From positions 186,001 through 250,000 of the forward strand of contig NZ_JABJRC010000008.1 of the NCBI RefSeq assembly GCF_013131805.1: a stretch of 64,000 bases of DNA. Direction: 5' to 3'. A model generated the notes under the pieces. The model was given only the letters and a program-made list of their open reading frames with translations, did not search any database and had not been told where the DNA came from. Each line of letters starts with the position of its first letter. Within the stretch, counting starts at the first letter, position 1. Positions 7,703 to 15,933 of the stretch are shown here, one piece after another. The DNA comes from Kribbella sandramycini (GTDB taxonomy: Bacteria > Actinomycetota > Actinomycetes > Propionibacteriales > Kribbellaceae). Made by a program: the position numbers and the translations under genes.

Positions 7703-9391
7703 ATGGCGGTCGTGACGGCTGTGATCGAGGACGGAACCACGCGCCGGGACGAGGCTGCCGAGGGCCGGGAGGCGCTCGGCAGAGACGTGCTGGGACGGCG
7801 GTTGCCGCCGCTGGCCGACCGGTTGTACCCGCCGATGCCGAAGGATTTCGAGGGCGGCTGGATCGCGACGCTGGCGATCACCGCGCTGGCGGCGTTCATC
7901 CGGTTCTGGGACCTGGCCAACCCGGTGAAGTTCGTCTTCGACGAGACGTACTACGCCAAGGACGCCTTCAGCCTGCTCAAGTTCGGGTACGCGCGGCAGT
8001 TCATCGACCAGCCCGAGGGGGCCGCCGACAAGGCGATCCTGGCCGGCAATCTGGACGTCTTCAAACCCAGCCCGAGCCTGACCGTGCACCCCGAGGTCGG
8101 CAAGTGGATGATCGCGGCCGGTGAGCAGCTGTTCGGGATGACGCCGTTCGGCTGGCGGTTCATGCCGGCGCTGTTCGGCGCGCTGACCGTCCTGCTGGTG
8201 ATCCGCACCGTCCGCCGGATGACCCGCTCGACCCTGATCGGCGCGATCGCCGGCCTGCTGCTGGCCGTCGACGGGCTGCACTTCGTGATGTCCCGGGTCG
8301 CGCTGCTCGACATCTTCCTCGCGTTCTGGCTGGTCGCCGCGATCTCCTGCCTGGTCGCCGACCGGGACTGGACCAGACGCCGGCACGCCGACTCGGTCCG
8401 CGCCCTCGGCGAGCCCGACGACTTCGCGCCGCGCAAGTTCGGCCGCTGGCTGCTGCTGCGGCCGTGGCGGATCCTGGCCGGCGTCTGCTTCGGCCTCGCG
8501 CTCGGCACCAAGTGGTCGGCGGTCTGGGTCATCGCCGGTTTCGGCCTCCTCGTCTTTGCCTGGGACCTGGGCGCCCGGCGCGCGCTCGGCGTCCGGTTCG
8601 CGTTCGTGAAATCGGCGCTGATCGACGGCGTCCCCGCGTTCCTCAGCATCGTGCTGGTCGCGCTCGTCACCTACACCGCGACCTGGACCGGCTGGCTGCT
8701 GCACGACAACGCCTACAGCCACGACTACGCGTCGAAGAACCCGGCGACCGGCGTGATGAAGATTGTCCCGGACGACTTCCGCTCCCTGCTGCATTACCAC
8801 CAAGAGGTCTACGAGTTCCACACCGGCGACTACATCAAGAACGCCACCCACCCCTACTCCTCGAACCCGGCCGGCTGGCCGATCATCGCCCGTCCGATCG
8901 GGTTCGACGCGGTCAACGACATCAAGCCCGGCTCCCCCGGCTGTGACGCGCCCGCCGGGACGAACTGTCTGTCGGTGATCTCCGCCGTCGGGACGCCGTT
9001 GCTGTGGTGGGGCGGCGCGCTCGCGCTGCTGGCGGCCGTCGTGTTGTGGATCGGCCAGCGGGACTGGCGATTCGGCGTCCCGATCATCGGGTTCGTGACG
9101 TGTTGGGTGCCCTGGTTCGCCTACGACGACAGACCGATCTTCTTCTTCTACGCCGTCACGATGATCCCGTTCACCGTGATGGCGGTGGCGCTCGTCCTCG
9201 GCAAGATCCTCGGCCCGGCCCGAACAGCCAGCGGAGCCGCCGCCCCACGCCGCCTGATCGGCAGCGCCATCGTGGGCGCGTTCGTCGTCCTCGTCGTCCT
9301 GAACTTCGCCTACATCTGGCCGATCCTGACCGACAAGGTGCTCCCCCACCCGGACTGGCTCAGCCGAATGTGGTTCAAGACCTGGATCTGA
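7703..9391 (+). CDS. pmt: Dolichyl-phosphate-mannose--protein mannosyltransferase
   Basis: A 562-residue integral membrane GT39 enzyme that transfers mannose from polyprenyl-phosphate-mannose to Ser/Thr of exported proteins. The first extracytoplasmic loop carries the catalytic acidic pair (VFDETYYAKDAFSL) and HPEVGKW. Ten or more hydrophobic segments follow, for example GAIAGLLLAVDGLHFVMS and VPAFLSIVLVALVTYTATW. Length and layout match actinobacterial Pmt (M. tuberculosis Rv1002c type). It is divergent from rsmI by 63 bases. The many Tat/Sec-exported lipoproteins and hydrolases in this window are plausible substrates, but that is inference. Confidence 0.95.
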   Translation: MAVVTAVIEDGTTRRDEAAEGREALGRDVLGRRLPPLADRLYPPMPKDFEGGWIATLAITALAAFIRFWDLANPVKFVFDETYYAKDAFSLLKFGYARQFIDQPEGAADKAILAGNLDVFKPSPSLTVHPEVGKWMIAAGEQLFGMTPFGWRFMPALFGALTVLLVIRTVRRMTRSTLIGAIAGLLLAVDGLHFVMSRVALLDIFLAFWLVAAISCLVADRDWTRRRHADSVRALGEPDDFAPRKFGRWLLLRPWRILAGVCFGLALGTKWSAVWVIAGFGLLVFAWDLGARRALGVRFAFVKSALIDGVPAFLSIVLVALVTYTATWTGWLLHDNAYSHDYASKNPATGVMKIVPDDFRSLLHYHQEVYEFHTGDYIKNATHPYSSNPAGWPIIARPIGFDAVNDIKPGSPGCDAPAGTNCLSVISAVGTPLLWWGGALALLAAVVLWIGQRDWRFGVPIIGFVTCWVPWFAYDDRPIFFFYAVTMIPFTVMAVALVLGKILGPARTASGAAAPRRLIGSAIVGAFVVLVVLNFAYIWPILTDKVLPHPDWLSRMWFKTWI

Positions 9392-9765
9392 CCCGCCGGA
9401 CGACCACCCGCCGAACCCGGCACCGGCGGATGCCGGCCCTCGAAGCCGACGACCCGGTCCGATCGAGCGGCTGCCAGGACCGTGGTGACGCTCTCACCGC
9501 CTGCGGTCCGGAACGTCACCCGCGCGCCGTCGAACTGCAACTGCGGAGGCGAGTTCTTCGATTTGACCATGCGGTGGCCGACCTCGACATCCGTCACCTG
9601 GGCGGAGACCCCGGCGGAGTTCAGGCGGCGGGCCAGGCCCTGGTCGTTGGTGACCACCATCAGGAAGTAGCCCCCGATGGCAGCGACCACGAGCCCGAGG
9701 GCGCCGACGGCGAACAGCGCGCGGGTCGCGAGAACAGCCAGCAGGTTGCGGTCCGCGGGGTGCAC
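9310..9765 (-). CDS. Possible small membrane protein, DUF3592-like
   Basis: From a GTG at 9765 the minus strand encodes 151 residues with one strong membrane segment near the N terminus (ALFAVGALGLVVAAIGGYFL) and then a stretch resembling DUF3592 (AQVTDVEVGHRMV ... DGARVTFRTAGGESVTTVL). It lies 20 bases after the DUF1707 gene on the same strand. The last 27 codons overlap the 3' end of convergent pmt, and the C-terminal half does not look like a folded domain, so the true gene may be shorter, frameshifted or decaying. No clear ribosome site. If it is not a gene, 9392-9784 contains nothing else I can identify. Confidence 0.4.
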   Translation of the reverse strand: MHPADRNLLAVLATRALFAVGALGLVVAAIGGYFLMVVTNDQGLARRLNSAGVSAQVTDVEVGHRMVKSKNSPPQLQFDGARVTFRTAGGESVTTVLAAARSDRVVGFEGRHPPVPGSAGGRPAGQIQVLNHIRLSQSGWGSTLSVRIGQM

Positions 9766-9784
9766 CCGGCACAGCCGAATGTGC

Positions 9785-10468
9785 TCAGCCGCCGTGGCCG
9801 AGTTGGCCGTGGCCTTTCTTCTTCTTGCCGTGGCGTTTGCTGGAGTTGCGGCCGCCGACGCCGCCGAAGAGGGCCAGGCCCTTGATGACGACGGTCGGGG
9901 CGTCCGGGTGCGGTTCGGTGTCGCCTTCGAAGCCGAAGCCGCCGAAGATGCCGATGCCCTCGTTGCGGACGGTGACGCCGTCGGGGACGGTGAGGTCGAT
10001 GCCACCGAAGACGGCGAACGTCCAGACGGTGACCTCGCGGCCCTCGAAGACGGCGTGCGTCATGTCGAGGTCGTGACCGCCGAAGACGGCGAAGACGTTC
10101 GTCCGGCGTTTGACCCGCCAGGCGCCCTTGCGCTCGCCGCCGCCGAAGATCGCGACCATCGTGGTGAAGCTGTCGTCGGGGTTGGCCGGCTCCTCGATCG
10201 GGACCGGGCTGTTCGAGACCGTGCGCGCCGGAGCGGACGACGCGAGCGGCGTCAGCTGCGGACCGGCGACGATGAGGTCGCTGGTGATCGGCTCGAGCTC
10301 GCCCAGCGTGCGGGCCTGCAGGGTCTGCTCGAGCCGGTCGGCGTGCTCTTCCTGGGTCAACCGGCCGGCCATCAGCGCATCCCGCAGGACGTCGACGACC
10401 TGGTCGCGGTCGATATCGGACGCGCGCAGGTGCGCATGCGGGTTCGGGCGGTCGGGCAGGTTGTCCAT
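9785..10468 (-). CDS. DUF1707 (SHOCT-like) protein with cell-wall-active domain
   Basis: A 227-residue protein. Residues about 12-65 are a DUF1707 domain (LRASDIDRDQVVDVLRDALMAGRLTQEEHADRL). Residues about 115-205 form a repetitive beta structure (TTMVAIFGGGERKG, VFAVFGGHDLD, WTFAVFGGIDLTVPDGV, GIGIFGGFGFEG) resembling the LiaF/YvqF cell-wall-active C-terminal fold. The last 20 residues are Lys/His/Gly-rich. ATG at 10468 is preferred over upstream codons that run through a palindrome. LiaF-type proteins sense or respond to envelope stress; that role is only suggested here. It follows the MFS gene by 19 bases but has its own operator-like site. Confidence 0.8.
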   Translation of the reverse strand: MDNLPDRPNPHAHLRASDIDRDQVVDVLRDALMAGRLTQEEHADRLEQTLQARTLGELEPITSDLIVAGPQLTPLASSAPARTVSNSPVPIEEPANPDDSFTTMVAIFGGGERKGAWRVKRRTNVFAVFGGHDLDMTHAVFEGREVTVWTFAVFGGIDLTVPDGVTVRNEGIGIFGGFGFEGDTEPHPDAPTVVIKGLALFGGVGGRNSSKRHGKKKKGHGQLGHGG

Positions 10469-10476
10469 ATCAGGAA

Positions 10477-10486
10477 CGATATATCG
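10477..10486. promoter_or_regulatory. Palindrome before DUF1707 gene
   Basis: CGATATATCG is a perfect AT-core palindrome nine bases upstream of the DUF1707 start codon, in otherwise GC-rich sequence. It is a candidate repressor site (PadR-type operators look similar) and partly separates this gene from the MFS gene upstream. Confidence 0.4.
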
Positions 10487-10487
10487 C

Positions 10488-11744
10488 CTATCGGCGCACG
10501 CGCAGTGCGCAGAGCACCGCAACCAGGGTGATCACGGCGAAAGTCAGGGCCGTCCCGGGGTAACCACCGAGGCCGAGGCCGAGACCGCCGAGCGCGGCGC
10601 CGAGGAAGGTGCCCAGGCTCATCCCGGCCGCGTTCACGCTGAGCGCCGAGCCGCGGAGTTCGCCGCTGCGCCGGACGAGCAGGGTGGTGACGCAGGCGGC
10701 GACGGTCGCGTGGCTCGCGCCCATCAGCGCGGTGAGCAGCAGCGTGAGCGGGATCGTCGGGGAGAAGTAGAACGCCGAGACGCTGACGAGCGCGACGCCC
10801 AGACCGACCAGCAGCATCCGCTCCGGGCCGATCCACGGGCGCTCGACCGCGAGGAAGCGGCCGGAGAGCAGGTTGCCGAGGAAGAACGACCCGCCGCTCA
10901 GCGACCAGACCAGCGCGAACCAGCCCGGCTCGAGGTCGAAGCGCTGATCGTAGAACGCGGCGAGATAGGCGAGGTAGCCCATGAACGCCGCCGTCCGCAG
11001 CATCGCGATGATCAGCAGCGGGACGGCCCCCGGGATCCGGCCGAGCTCGCGGTAGGTCGCGAGGTAGCTCATCCGCGGCGCGCCGCCGGCCCGGAGCGGC
11101 GCCGTCCGCCCGCGGCCGCGCCAGAAGAACGCCGCCGACAACACCAGCGAGACCACCGCGGCGGCGATCAGGTTCCCCCGCCAGCCCCACACGATGCCCG
11201 GTACGGCGAGCAGCGGCGCGGCCAGCATCGCCATCGCGGACGTCGTCGCCGACACCAGCGTGGCCGCGCGCCCGGCCGCGGCCGGCGTACCGAACCGGTC
11301 CGCCGCGGCGGCGCCGATCGACGGCGCGAGGATGGACGTCGAGGCCCCGATCAGCAGACAGAACGCGGCCAGCGCGAACACGTTGCCGATAGCACCCAAC
11401 AGCGCCGAGATCCCCAGCAGCGCCAGCCCGCCCGCGGCCACCACCTCCCGGGCCAGCCGATCGATCAGCGGCGCCACCGAGAACCCGACCACCAACGCGG
11501 CCAGACCGCCGAGCCCCCGCAGCCCGCCGATCTCCGCCACATTTCCGTCCGCCGCGGCCGCGATCGGCACCAGATACATCCCGAACACCGTGAACGGAAT
11601 CAAACTCACCGCGGAAGCCACCAGGAACGGCCACAACCGCTTCACCATCGCCCAGTCCCCTGGAACTTCGGGCGCACTGGCGGAAGCTGGTAGCGGATTC
11701 GGGGCTGCGGGCAACGGATTGGGCCGGGAAGGGGTGGTCGTCAT
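10488..11744 (-). CDS. MFS transporter, candidate metallophore exporter
   Basis: A 418-residue major facilitator with twelve predicted membrane segments after a Pro/Ala-rich N-terminal tail of about 28 residues (first segment LWPFLVASAVSLIPFTVFGM). The interdomain loop near residue 190 is short. Its ATG overlaps the stop of the DUF364 gene (ATGA at 11744-11741), so translation is coupled, and it is the last gene of an eight-gene operon containing an Opp/Nik-type importer. In staphylopine-type loci an MFS protein (CntE) exports the metallophore while an Opp-type importer recovers the complex; the same division of labour is inferred here. The substrate is not known. Confidence 0.85.
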   Translation of the reverse strand: MTTTPSRPNPLPAAPNPLPASASAPEVPGDWAMVKRLWPFLVASAVSLIPFTVFGMYLVPIAAAADGNVAEIGGLRGLGGLAALVVGFSVAPLIDRLAREVVAAGGLALLGISALLGAIGNVFALAAFCLLIGASTSILAPSIGAAAADRFGTPAAAGRAATLVSATTSAMAMLAAPLLAVPGIVWGWRGNLIAAAVVSLVLSAAFFWRGRGRTAPLRAGGAPRMSYLATYRELGRIPGAVPLLIIAMLRTAAFMGYLAYLAAFYDQRFDLEPGWFALVWSLSGGSFFLGNLLSGRFLAVERPWIGPERMLLVGLGVALVSVSAFYFSPTIPLTLLLTALMGASHATVAACVTTLLVRRSGELRGSALSVNAAGMSLGTFLGAALGGLGLGLGGYPGTALTFAVITLVAVLCALRVRR

Positions 11745-12562
11745 AGGACTTTCCTGGGGAGGTAGCGGTAGAGGGAGGTGGGACGGGCGGAGAACTGGGA
11801 GAAGGGGAAGGGTTCGGCGGAGAGGGCGGTGACGCCGGCGCCGAGGAAGGCGCGGGCGACGGCGCTTCCGGTCTGAGCATAGATGGCCAGCGGCTTTGCT
11901 TGCTCACGGCAACTGGAGAGCAGAGTGTCGAAGGAGCCGTTGGACAGCGTCATACCGGTGGCCACGACCGCGTCGGCGGCGTCCACCACAGCTTGCATGT
12001 CCCGGGAGACCTCGAGACCGGAGGCGGTGCGATCGAGGTTGAAGTCACAGGGCAGGCAGACGCCGCCGCGGGCGGTGATGGCGTCGACGAGCGGGTTGAC
12101 GACGCCGATCAGCGCGACTTTGGTGCCTTCGGCAACATCCAGCAGCCCGGCGACGGCAGCATCGCGAGCACGGGCGCGGACGTCGGGGGCGCCGGCCGGG
12201 AGGACGACCTCTTCGGCCTCAGGCGCGAGGTGGTGCGGGGCGACGGCGGCCAGGTAGGCATCCAGAGCAGCGATCCGGACGGGCAGCGCGTCATCCGAGG
12301 TGAGGAGGTCGGCGATGGTGCGGCCGGAGGTGTCGGCGCAGTACGCCGGCTCCAGCTCGCCCGCCTCGAAGGCGCAGGCGCCGAAGACCTCGCCGACGCG
12401 AAGCAGCACGTAGTAGTTCCGATAGGTGACGTCGGCACCGGGCAGCTGAGTGGTGTGGTGCAACCAGAACGCGCTGATCACCGGCAGCGACGCCGGATCC
12501 GGGCCGTACGACCCCGCAAGGACGGCGGTGGTGAGTTCGGAGACCGAGGTGGGGGCTGTCAT
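11741..12562 (-). CDS. DUF364 Rossmann-like protein (putative heavy-metal chelation family)
   Basis: A 273-residue protein. The N-terminal half resembles the enolase-like DUF4213 domain (YYVLLRVGEVFGACAFE ... GRTIADLLTSDDALPVRIAALDAYLA). The C-terminal half is DUF364: TKVALIGVVNPLVDAITARG, then ADAVVATGMTLSNGSFDTLL, which is the family's TGTTLxNGT signature. DUF364 was named for a putative heavy-metal chelation role; its biochemistry is not settled. A Cys pair (GGVCLPCDFN) near residue 170 is notable. It is coupled by ATGA to the gene before and the gene after. In this operon it could complete or load a metal ligand. Confidence 0.82.
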   Translation of the reverse strand: MTAPTSVSELTTAVLAGSYGPDPASLPVISAFWLHHTTQLPGADVTYRNYYVLLRVGEVFGACAFEAGELEPAYCADTSGRTIADLLTSDDALPVRIAALDAYLAAVAPHHLAPEAEEVVLPAGAPDVRARARDAAVAGLLDVAEGTKVALIGVVNPLVDAITARGGVCLPCDFNLDRTASGLEVSRDMQAVVDAADAVVATGMTLSNGSFDTLLSSCREQAKPLAIYAQTGSAVARAFLGAGVTALSAEPFPFSQFSARPTSLYRYLPRKVL

Positions 12563-13320
12563 GGGAGGGCGGCCAGCCTTTCGGGGTGATAGGTGAGGGC
12601 GGAAAGCTCAGGACGACCAGCGGGCTGGAAGCAGTAGAGGAGCGAACGCCGATCGGACGCCGTCCGGTTCGGCGCGGACCGATGCACCATCAGCCCCGGG
12701 AACATCAGCACCGACCCCGCCGGCGCCTCGACGGTCACCGCCCGCGACCCGTCCACGGCGGTCGGGTCGACGAGCAAGCCGGTCGGCTCCAGCGGATCCC
12801 GGCGTACCGGCCCTTCGGCGGGGCTGCCCGGGATCAGCGTCAGCGCGCCGTTCGCAACGGTGTTGTCGTCGAGCATCACGATCGCGGTCGCGATGTCGTA
12901 CGCCGGCTCCCCCGCGCAGCAGTACCAGTACGGGAAATCCTGATGCCAGGCGAACTCCGACCCCACGCCGGCCCGTTTGAAGTTCAGCTTGGCCACGAAC
13001 CGCCCCGCGGCGGCCCCGATCAGCGAGCTCATCGGCTCCACCAGCCGCGGCTCCGCCCACAGCGCCTCCAGCGCCGGGTGCAACTGCGACACCGGCGACA
13101 GGCTGCGCACCGCCTTGCCGACGGCATCCGGCTCCCAGTGGATCGTCGTCCCGCGGACCTTCTCCAGCCGGTGCCCGTCGGGCCAGACGGTCACCTCGGT
13201 CTCCCCCGCCTCGGCCGCGGCGACGACGTCCACGTGGACCTGCTCGACGACGCTCCGCAGCCGCTCGACCTCGGCGGCCGTGAACAGTTCCGGCAGCAGC
13301 ACATACCCCGTCATACCCAT
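12559..13320 (-). CDS. Phytanoyl-CoA dioxygenase (PhyH) family hydroxylase
   Basis: A 253-residue Fe(II)/2-oxoglutarate-dependent oxygenase. The metal triad reads H126-x-D128 (FAWHQDFPYW) and H213 (LMVHRSAPN), with R225 (RRSLLY) placed to bind 2-oxoglutarate. It is the normal length for the family, which hydroxylates small molecules including amino acids in natural product pathways. ATG at 13320 is chosen; GTG at 13323 and ATG at 13314 are alternatives. Its stop overlaps the DUF364 start (ATGA), and it starts four bases after the PLP-enzyme stop. In context it probably hydroxylates the product or substrate of that enzyme. Confidence 0.88.
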   Translation of the reverse strand: MGMTGYVLLPELFTAAEVERLRSVVEQVHVDVVAAAEAGETEVTVWPDGHRLEKVRGTTIHWEPDAVGKAVRSLSPVSQLHPALEALWAEPRLVEPMSSLIGAAAGRFVAKLNFKRAGVGSEFAWHQDFPYWYCCAGEPAYDIATAIVMLDDNTVANGALTLIPGSPAEGPVRRDPLEPTGLLVDPTAVDGSRAVTVEAPAGSVLMFPGLMVHRSAPNRTASDRRSLLYCFQPAGRPELSALTYHPERLAALP

Positions 13321-13324
13321 CACG

Positions 13325-14377
13325 TTAATGCGACGGGGTCGCGGATGGAAATTCCTCCCGCAGGGTTTGGGCAGGCTCCCGGCGGTCCCACGACATCGCC
13401 GACCAGGGCACCGCGAGCTCATCCAGGGAAGCGATCTCGCGCGGTCGCATCGAGGCCATCGGCAATGCCTCGGCATGCCGGGAAAAAGCGGACTCGACGT
13501 ACCGCGTGCCGGTGTCGGCGGCCAGGAAGACGTGCGTTCGCGAGCTGTCACAGGTGTGTTCCCACAACGCGGTCAGGTACGCCGCGCCCGCGGACAGCCC
13601 GGCGAACACCCCCGACGTCCGGAGCAGGTCGACGGCCGCCGACATCGCGTAGTCGAACGACACCCAGTGCAGCCGGTCGTACAGCTCGTGCCGCACGTTC
13701 CGGAACTCGATCGAGCTGCCGATCCCGGCGATGATCATCTCCGGATCCCGGGTGTGCCCGGCACCGAAGGTGATACTGCCGAACGGCTGGACGCCGATCA
13801 GGTTCACGTCCCGGCCGCGGTTGCGCAGGTACTCCGCGATCGCACCGGTCGACGCGCCGGTCCCGACGCCACCGACCAGGCACAGCGGCCCCTCCGGCAC
13901 CAGCTCGGCGACCTGATCGGCCACGGCGCCGTACCCGAGGTAGTGGATGTCGTCGTGGTACTGCTGCATCCAGTGGTACGTCGGGTTGTCACGCAGGATC
14001 TCGCCGATCCGGCGGACGCGCAGATTCTGGTCGAGCTGCAGGTTGTTCGACGACGGGACCTGCTCGACACTCGCGCCGAGGATCTCCAGCTGGATCTTCA
14101 GCGTCTTGTCGACCGTGGTCGAGCCGACGATATGGCATTTCATCCCGTACCGGTGACAGGCCAGCGCCAGCGCGTGCGCGTAGATCCCGCTCGAGCTGTC
14201 GATCAGCGTGTCACCGGGCCGGACGACGCCGGTCTCCAGCAGGTGCCGGACCGCGCCGAGCGCGGAGTACACCTTCATCGTCTCGAACCGCAGGCAGATC
14301 AAGGCGTCGCCGACCCGGATCGGGTCCGGGTCCTTGATCGCCTCCGCCAGGTGGTCGTGCAGTCGGACTGACGTCAT
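13325..14377 (-). CDS. Cysteine-synthase-fold PLP enzyme (SbnA-like)
   Basis: A 350-residue fold type II PLP enzyme. K35 aligns with the Schiff-base lysine of cysteine synthases: from K35 onward the spacing to RPGDTLIDSSSG matches KxxxxL...PGDTxxxPTSG residue for residue. The phosphate-binding loop is GGVGTGASTG. Two canonical features are altered: the NPxGS loop before the lysine is absent (FETMK), and the TSGNTG substrate loop reads SSSGIYA. The rest follows SbnA, which makes the diaminopropionate precursor of staphyloferrin B from O-phosphoserine and glutamate. Coupled by ATGA to the ATPase gene. An amino-acid-derived metal ligand is the likely product; the substrates cannot be read off. 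Confidence 0.85.
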   Translation of the reverse strand: MTSVRLHDHLAEAIKDPDPIRVGDALICLRFETMKVYSALGAVRHLLETGVVRPGDTLIDSSSGIYAHALALACHRYGMKCHIVGSTTVDKTLKIQLEILGASVEQVPSSNNLQLDQNLRVRRIGEILRDNPTYHWMQQYHDDIHYLGYGAVADQVAELVPEGPLCLVGGVGTGASTGAIAEYLRNRGRDVNLIGVQPFGSITFGAGHTRDPEMIIAGIGSSIEFRNVRHELYDRLHWVSFDYAMSAAVDLLRTSGVFAGLSAGAAYLTALWEHTCDSSRTHVFLAADTGTRYVESAFSRHAEALPMASMRPREIASLDELAVPWSAMSWDRREPAQTLREEFPSATPSH

Positions 14378-15933
14378 CGCCGCGGCTCGCTCCTCGGGTC
14401 GGCAGTGTCGAAGGGCGGGGTGGGCAGCTTCGGTGGCGGCTCCGGCTCACGGCCGAGCCGCGCGGCCCGAACGAGCCGTTGGGTCAGCTCGTGCCGGGGC
14501 TCGGTCATCACGCGGGCCGACGGGCCCTCCTCGACGACGCGGCCGGCGTCCAGCACCAGCACGTGGTCGGTGACCGAGGCGACCAGGCCGAGGTCGTGGC
14601 CGATCCAGACCAGCGCGGTACCGCGGGCCTTCAGCTCGTTGAGCAGGTCGACGACGAGCGCCGTACCGTCGTCGTCGAGCGCGGTGGTGATCTCGTCACA
14701 GATCAGCACGTCGGGCTCGGCCAGGACGGCCCGCGCCAGCGCGGCGCGCTGCAGCTCGCCGCCGGAGAGGCGGCTGGGCGGCCGGGCCGCGGTCATCGCG
14801 GAGACGCCGAGCCGGGCGAGGGTCGCGACGGCTTCGGCCCGGGCCTGCTCGGCGGCCAGGCCGCGGAGGCGTTGCGCGGTGCGAGCGACCTGCTGGTCGA
14901 CGGCCCGTCGTTCGTCGAACGAGCCGCGGACCTCCTGCCAGACGTACTGGACGCGGCGGTTCTGTTCTCTGGTGCGCTTGCGGAGGACGGGGAGCGGGGC
15001 GCCGTCCAAGAGGAGATTGCCGGTACTGCGTTCGTGCAGACCGGCCAAACATCGGGCCAGCGTGGTCTTGCCGCTGCCCGACCGCCCGACGACGCCGACG
15101 CTCGCGCCGGAGCGGACTGTCAGATCGACGTCGTACAGGATCGGCGTCCGGCCCCGCGGGCGCACCGACGCGGACAATTTCGTTGCTTGTAGCAATGGCT
15201 TGCCGGGCGTGCTGGGCCCCGGTTTCGGCGGGTCGATCGATAGCGGCAGGACGTCGCCGATCACGCGGCCGGCGTTCAGGACGACGATGTGGGACGCGAG
15301 CTCGCGGACGAGATCGAGGTCGTGGCTCAGCAGCAGGATGCCGAATCCTTGGCCGGCCAGATCCTTCAGCTCATTGGCCAGCTGGAGCCGAGTCACCGAG
15401 TCCAGACCGGTGCTGGGCTCGTCCAGGACGAGCACCTCGGGGCGGCAGGTGAGCGCCTGCGCCAAGGCGACTCGCTGGCGTTGGCCGCCGGAGAACTCGT
15501 GCGGGAACCGGCGCAGGGTGTCGCGGTCGCCGGGGAGCTGGGCGGCTCGGATCGCCTCCTGGGCCACGCTTTCCCCGGGGTGATGGAGTCGTTCGAGCTC
15601 CTTGAGGGTGGCGCCGACTCGGCGGGCGGGATTCAAGGCGCTGCCTGGATGCTGAGGCATATATGCAACGACCCGACCGCGTACCGCGGCGGCCGCGGCG
15701 GTGACTCCGTTGCTGTCGACAACCGTTGTGTCGCCGACGACTACCTCGCCGGTCAGTTGGACGCCATTGCCGCACTCGCCGAGCAGGGCGAGCGCGGAGG
15801 TGGTCTTGCCGGAGCCGGATGCGCCGACGAGGGCTGTCACCTGCCCGGCGTACACGTCGAAGGAAACGTTGTCGACGAGGACGGCGTGACCGGCGGTGGC
15901 CGAGAGGCGGCGTACTTGGGCGACGATCGTCAT
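14374..15933 (-). CDS. ABC transporter ATPase, two fused Opp/Nik-type domains
   Basis: A 519-residue protein with two complete ABC cassettes, equivalent to DppD-DppF or CntD-CntF in one chain. Cassette 1: Walker A GASGSGKT at residues 37-44, signature FSGGQRQR, Walker B VLVLDEPS. Cassette 2: Walker A GRSGSGKTT, signature LSGGELQR, Walker B VLICDEIT, with switch histidine in IGHDL. ATG at 15933 begins the domain directly and overlaps the permease stop (ATGA). It energises uptake through the two permeases upstream. Located on the cytoplasmic face of the membrane. Confidence 0.95.
   Translation of the reverse strand: MTIVAQVRRLSATAGHAVLVDNVSFDVYAGQVTALVGASGSGKTTSALALLGECGNGVQLTGEVVVGDTTVVDSNGVTAAAAAVRGRVVAYMPQHPGSALNPARRVGATLKELERLHHPGESVAQEAIRAAQLPGDRDTLRRFPHEFSGGQRQRVALAQALTCRPEVLVLDEPSTGLDSVTRLQLANELKDLAGQGFGILLLSHDLDLVRELASHIVVLNAGRVIGDVLPLSIDPPKPGPSTPGKPLLQATKLSASVRPRGRTPILYDVDLTVRSGASVGVVGRSGSGKTTLARCLAGLHERSTGNLLLDGAPLPVLRKRTREQNRRVQYVWQEVRGSFDERRAVDQQVARTAQRLRGLAAEQARAEAVATLARLGVSAMTAARPPSRLSGGELQRAALARAVLAEPDVLICDEITTALDDDGTALVVDLLNELKARGTALVWIGHDLGLVASVTDHVLVLDAGRVVEEGPSARVMTEPRHELTQRLVRAARLGREPEPPPKLPTPPFDTADPRSEPRR

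Noticed and set aside
7640-9349. Long N-terminal extension of rsmI
   Set aside because: The extra residues are antisense to pmt; RsmI proteins begin at the GTG at 7639.
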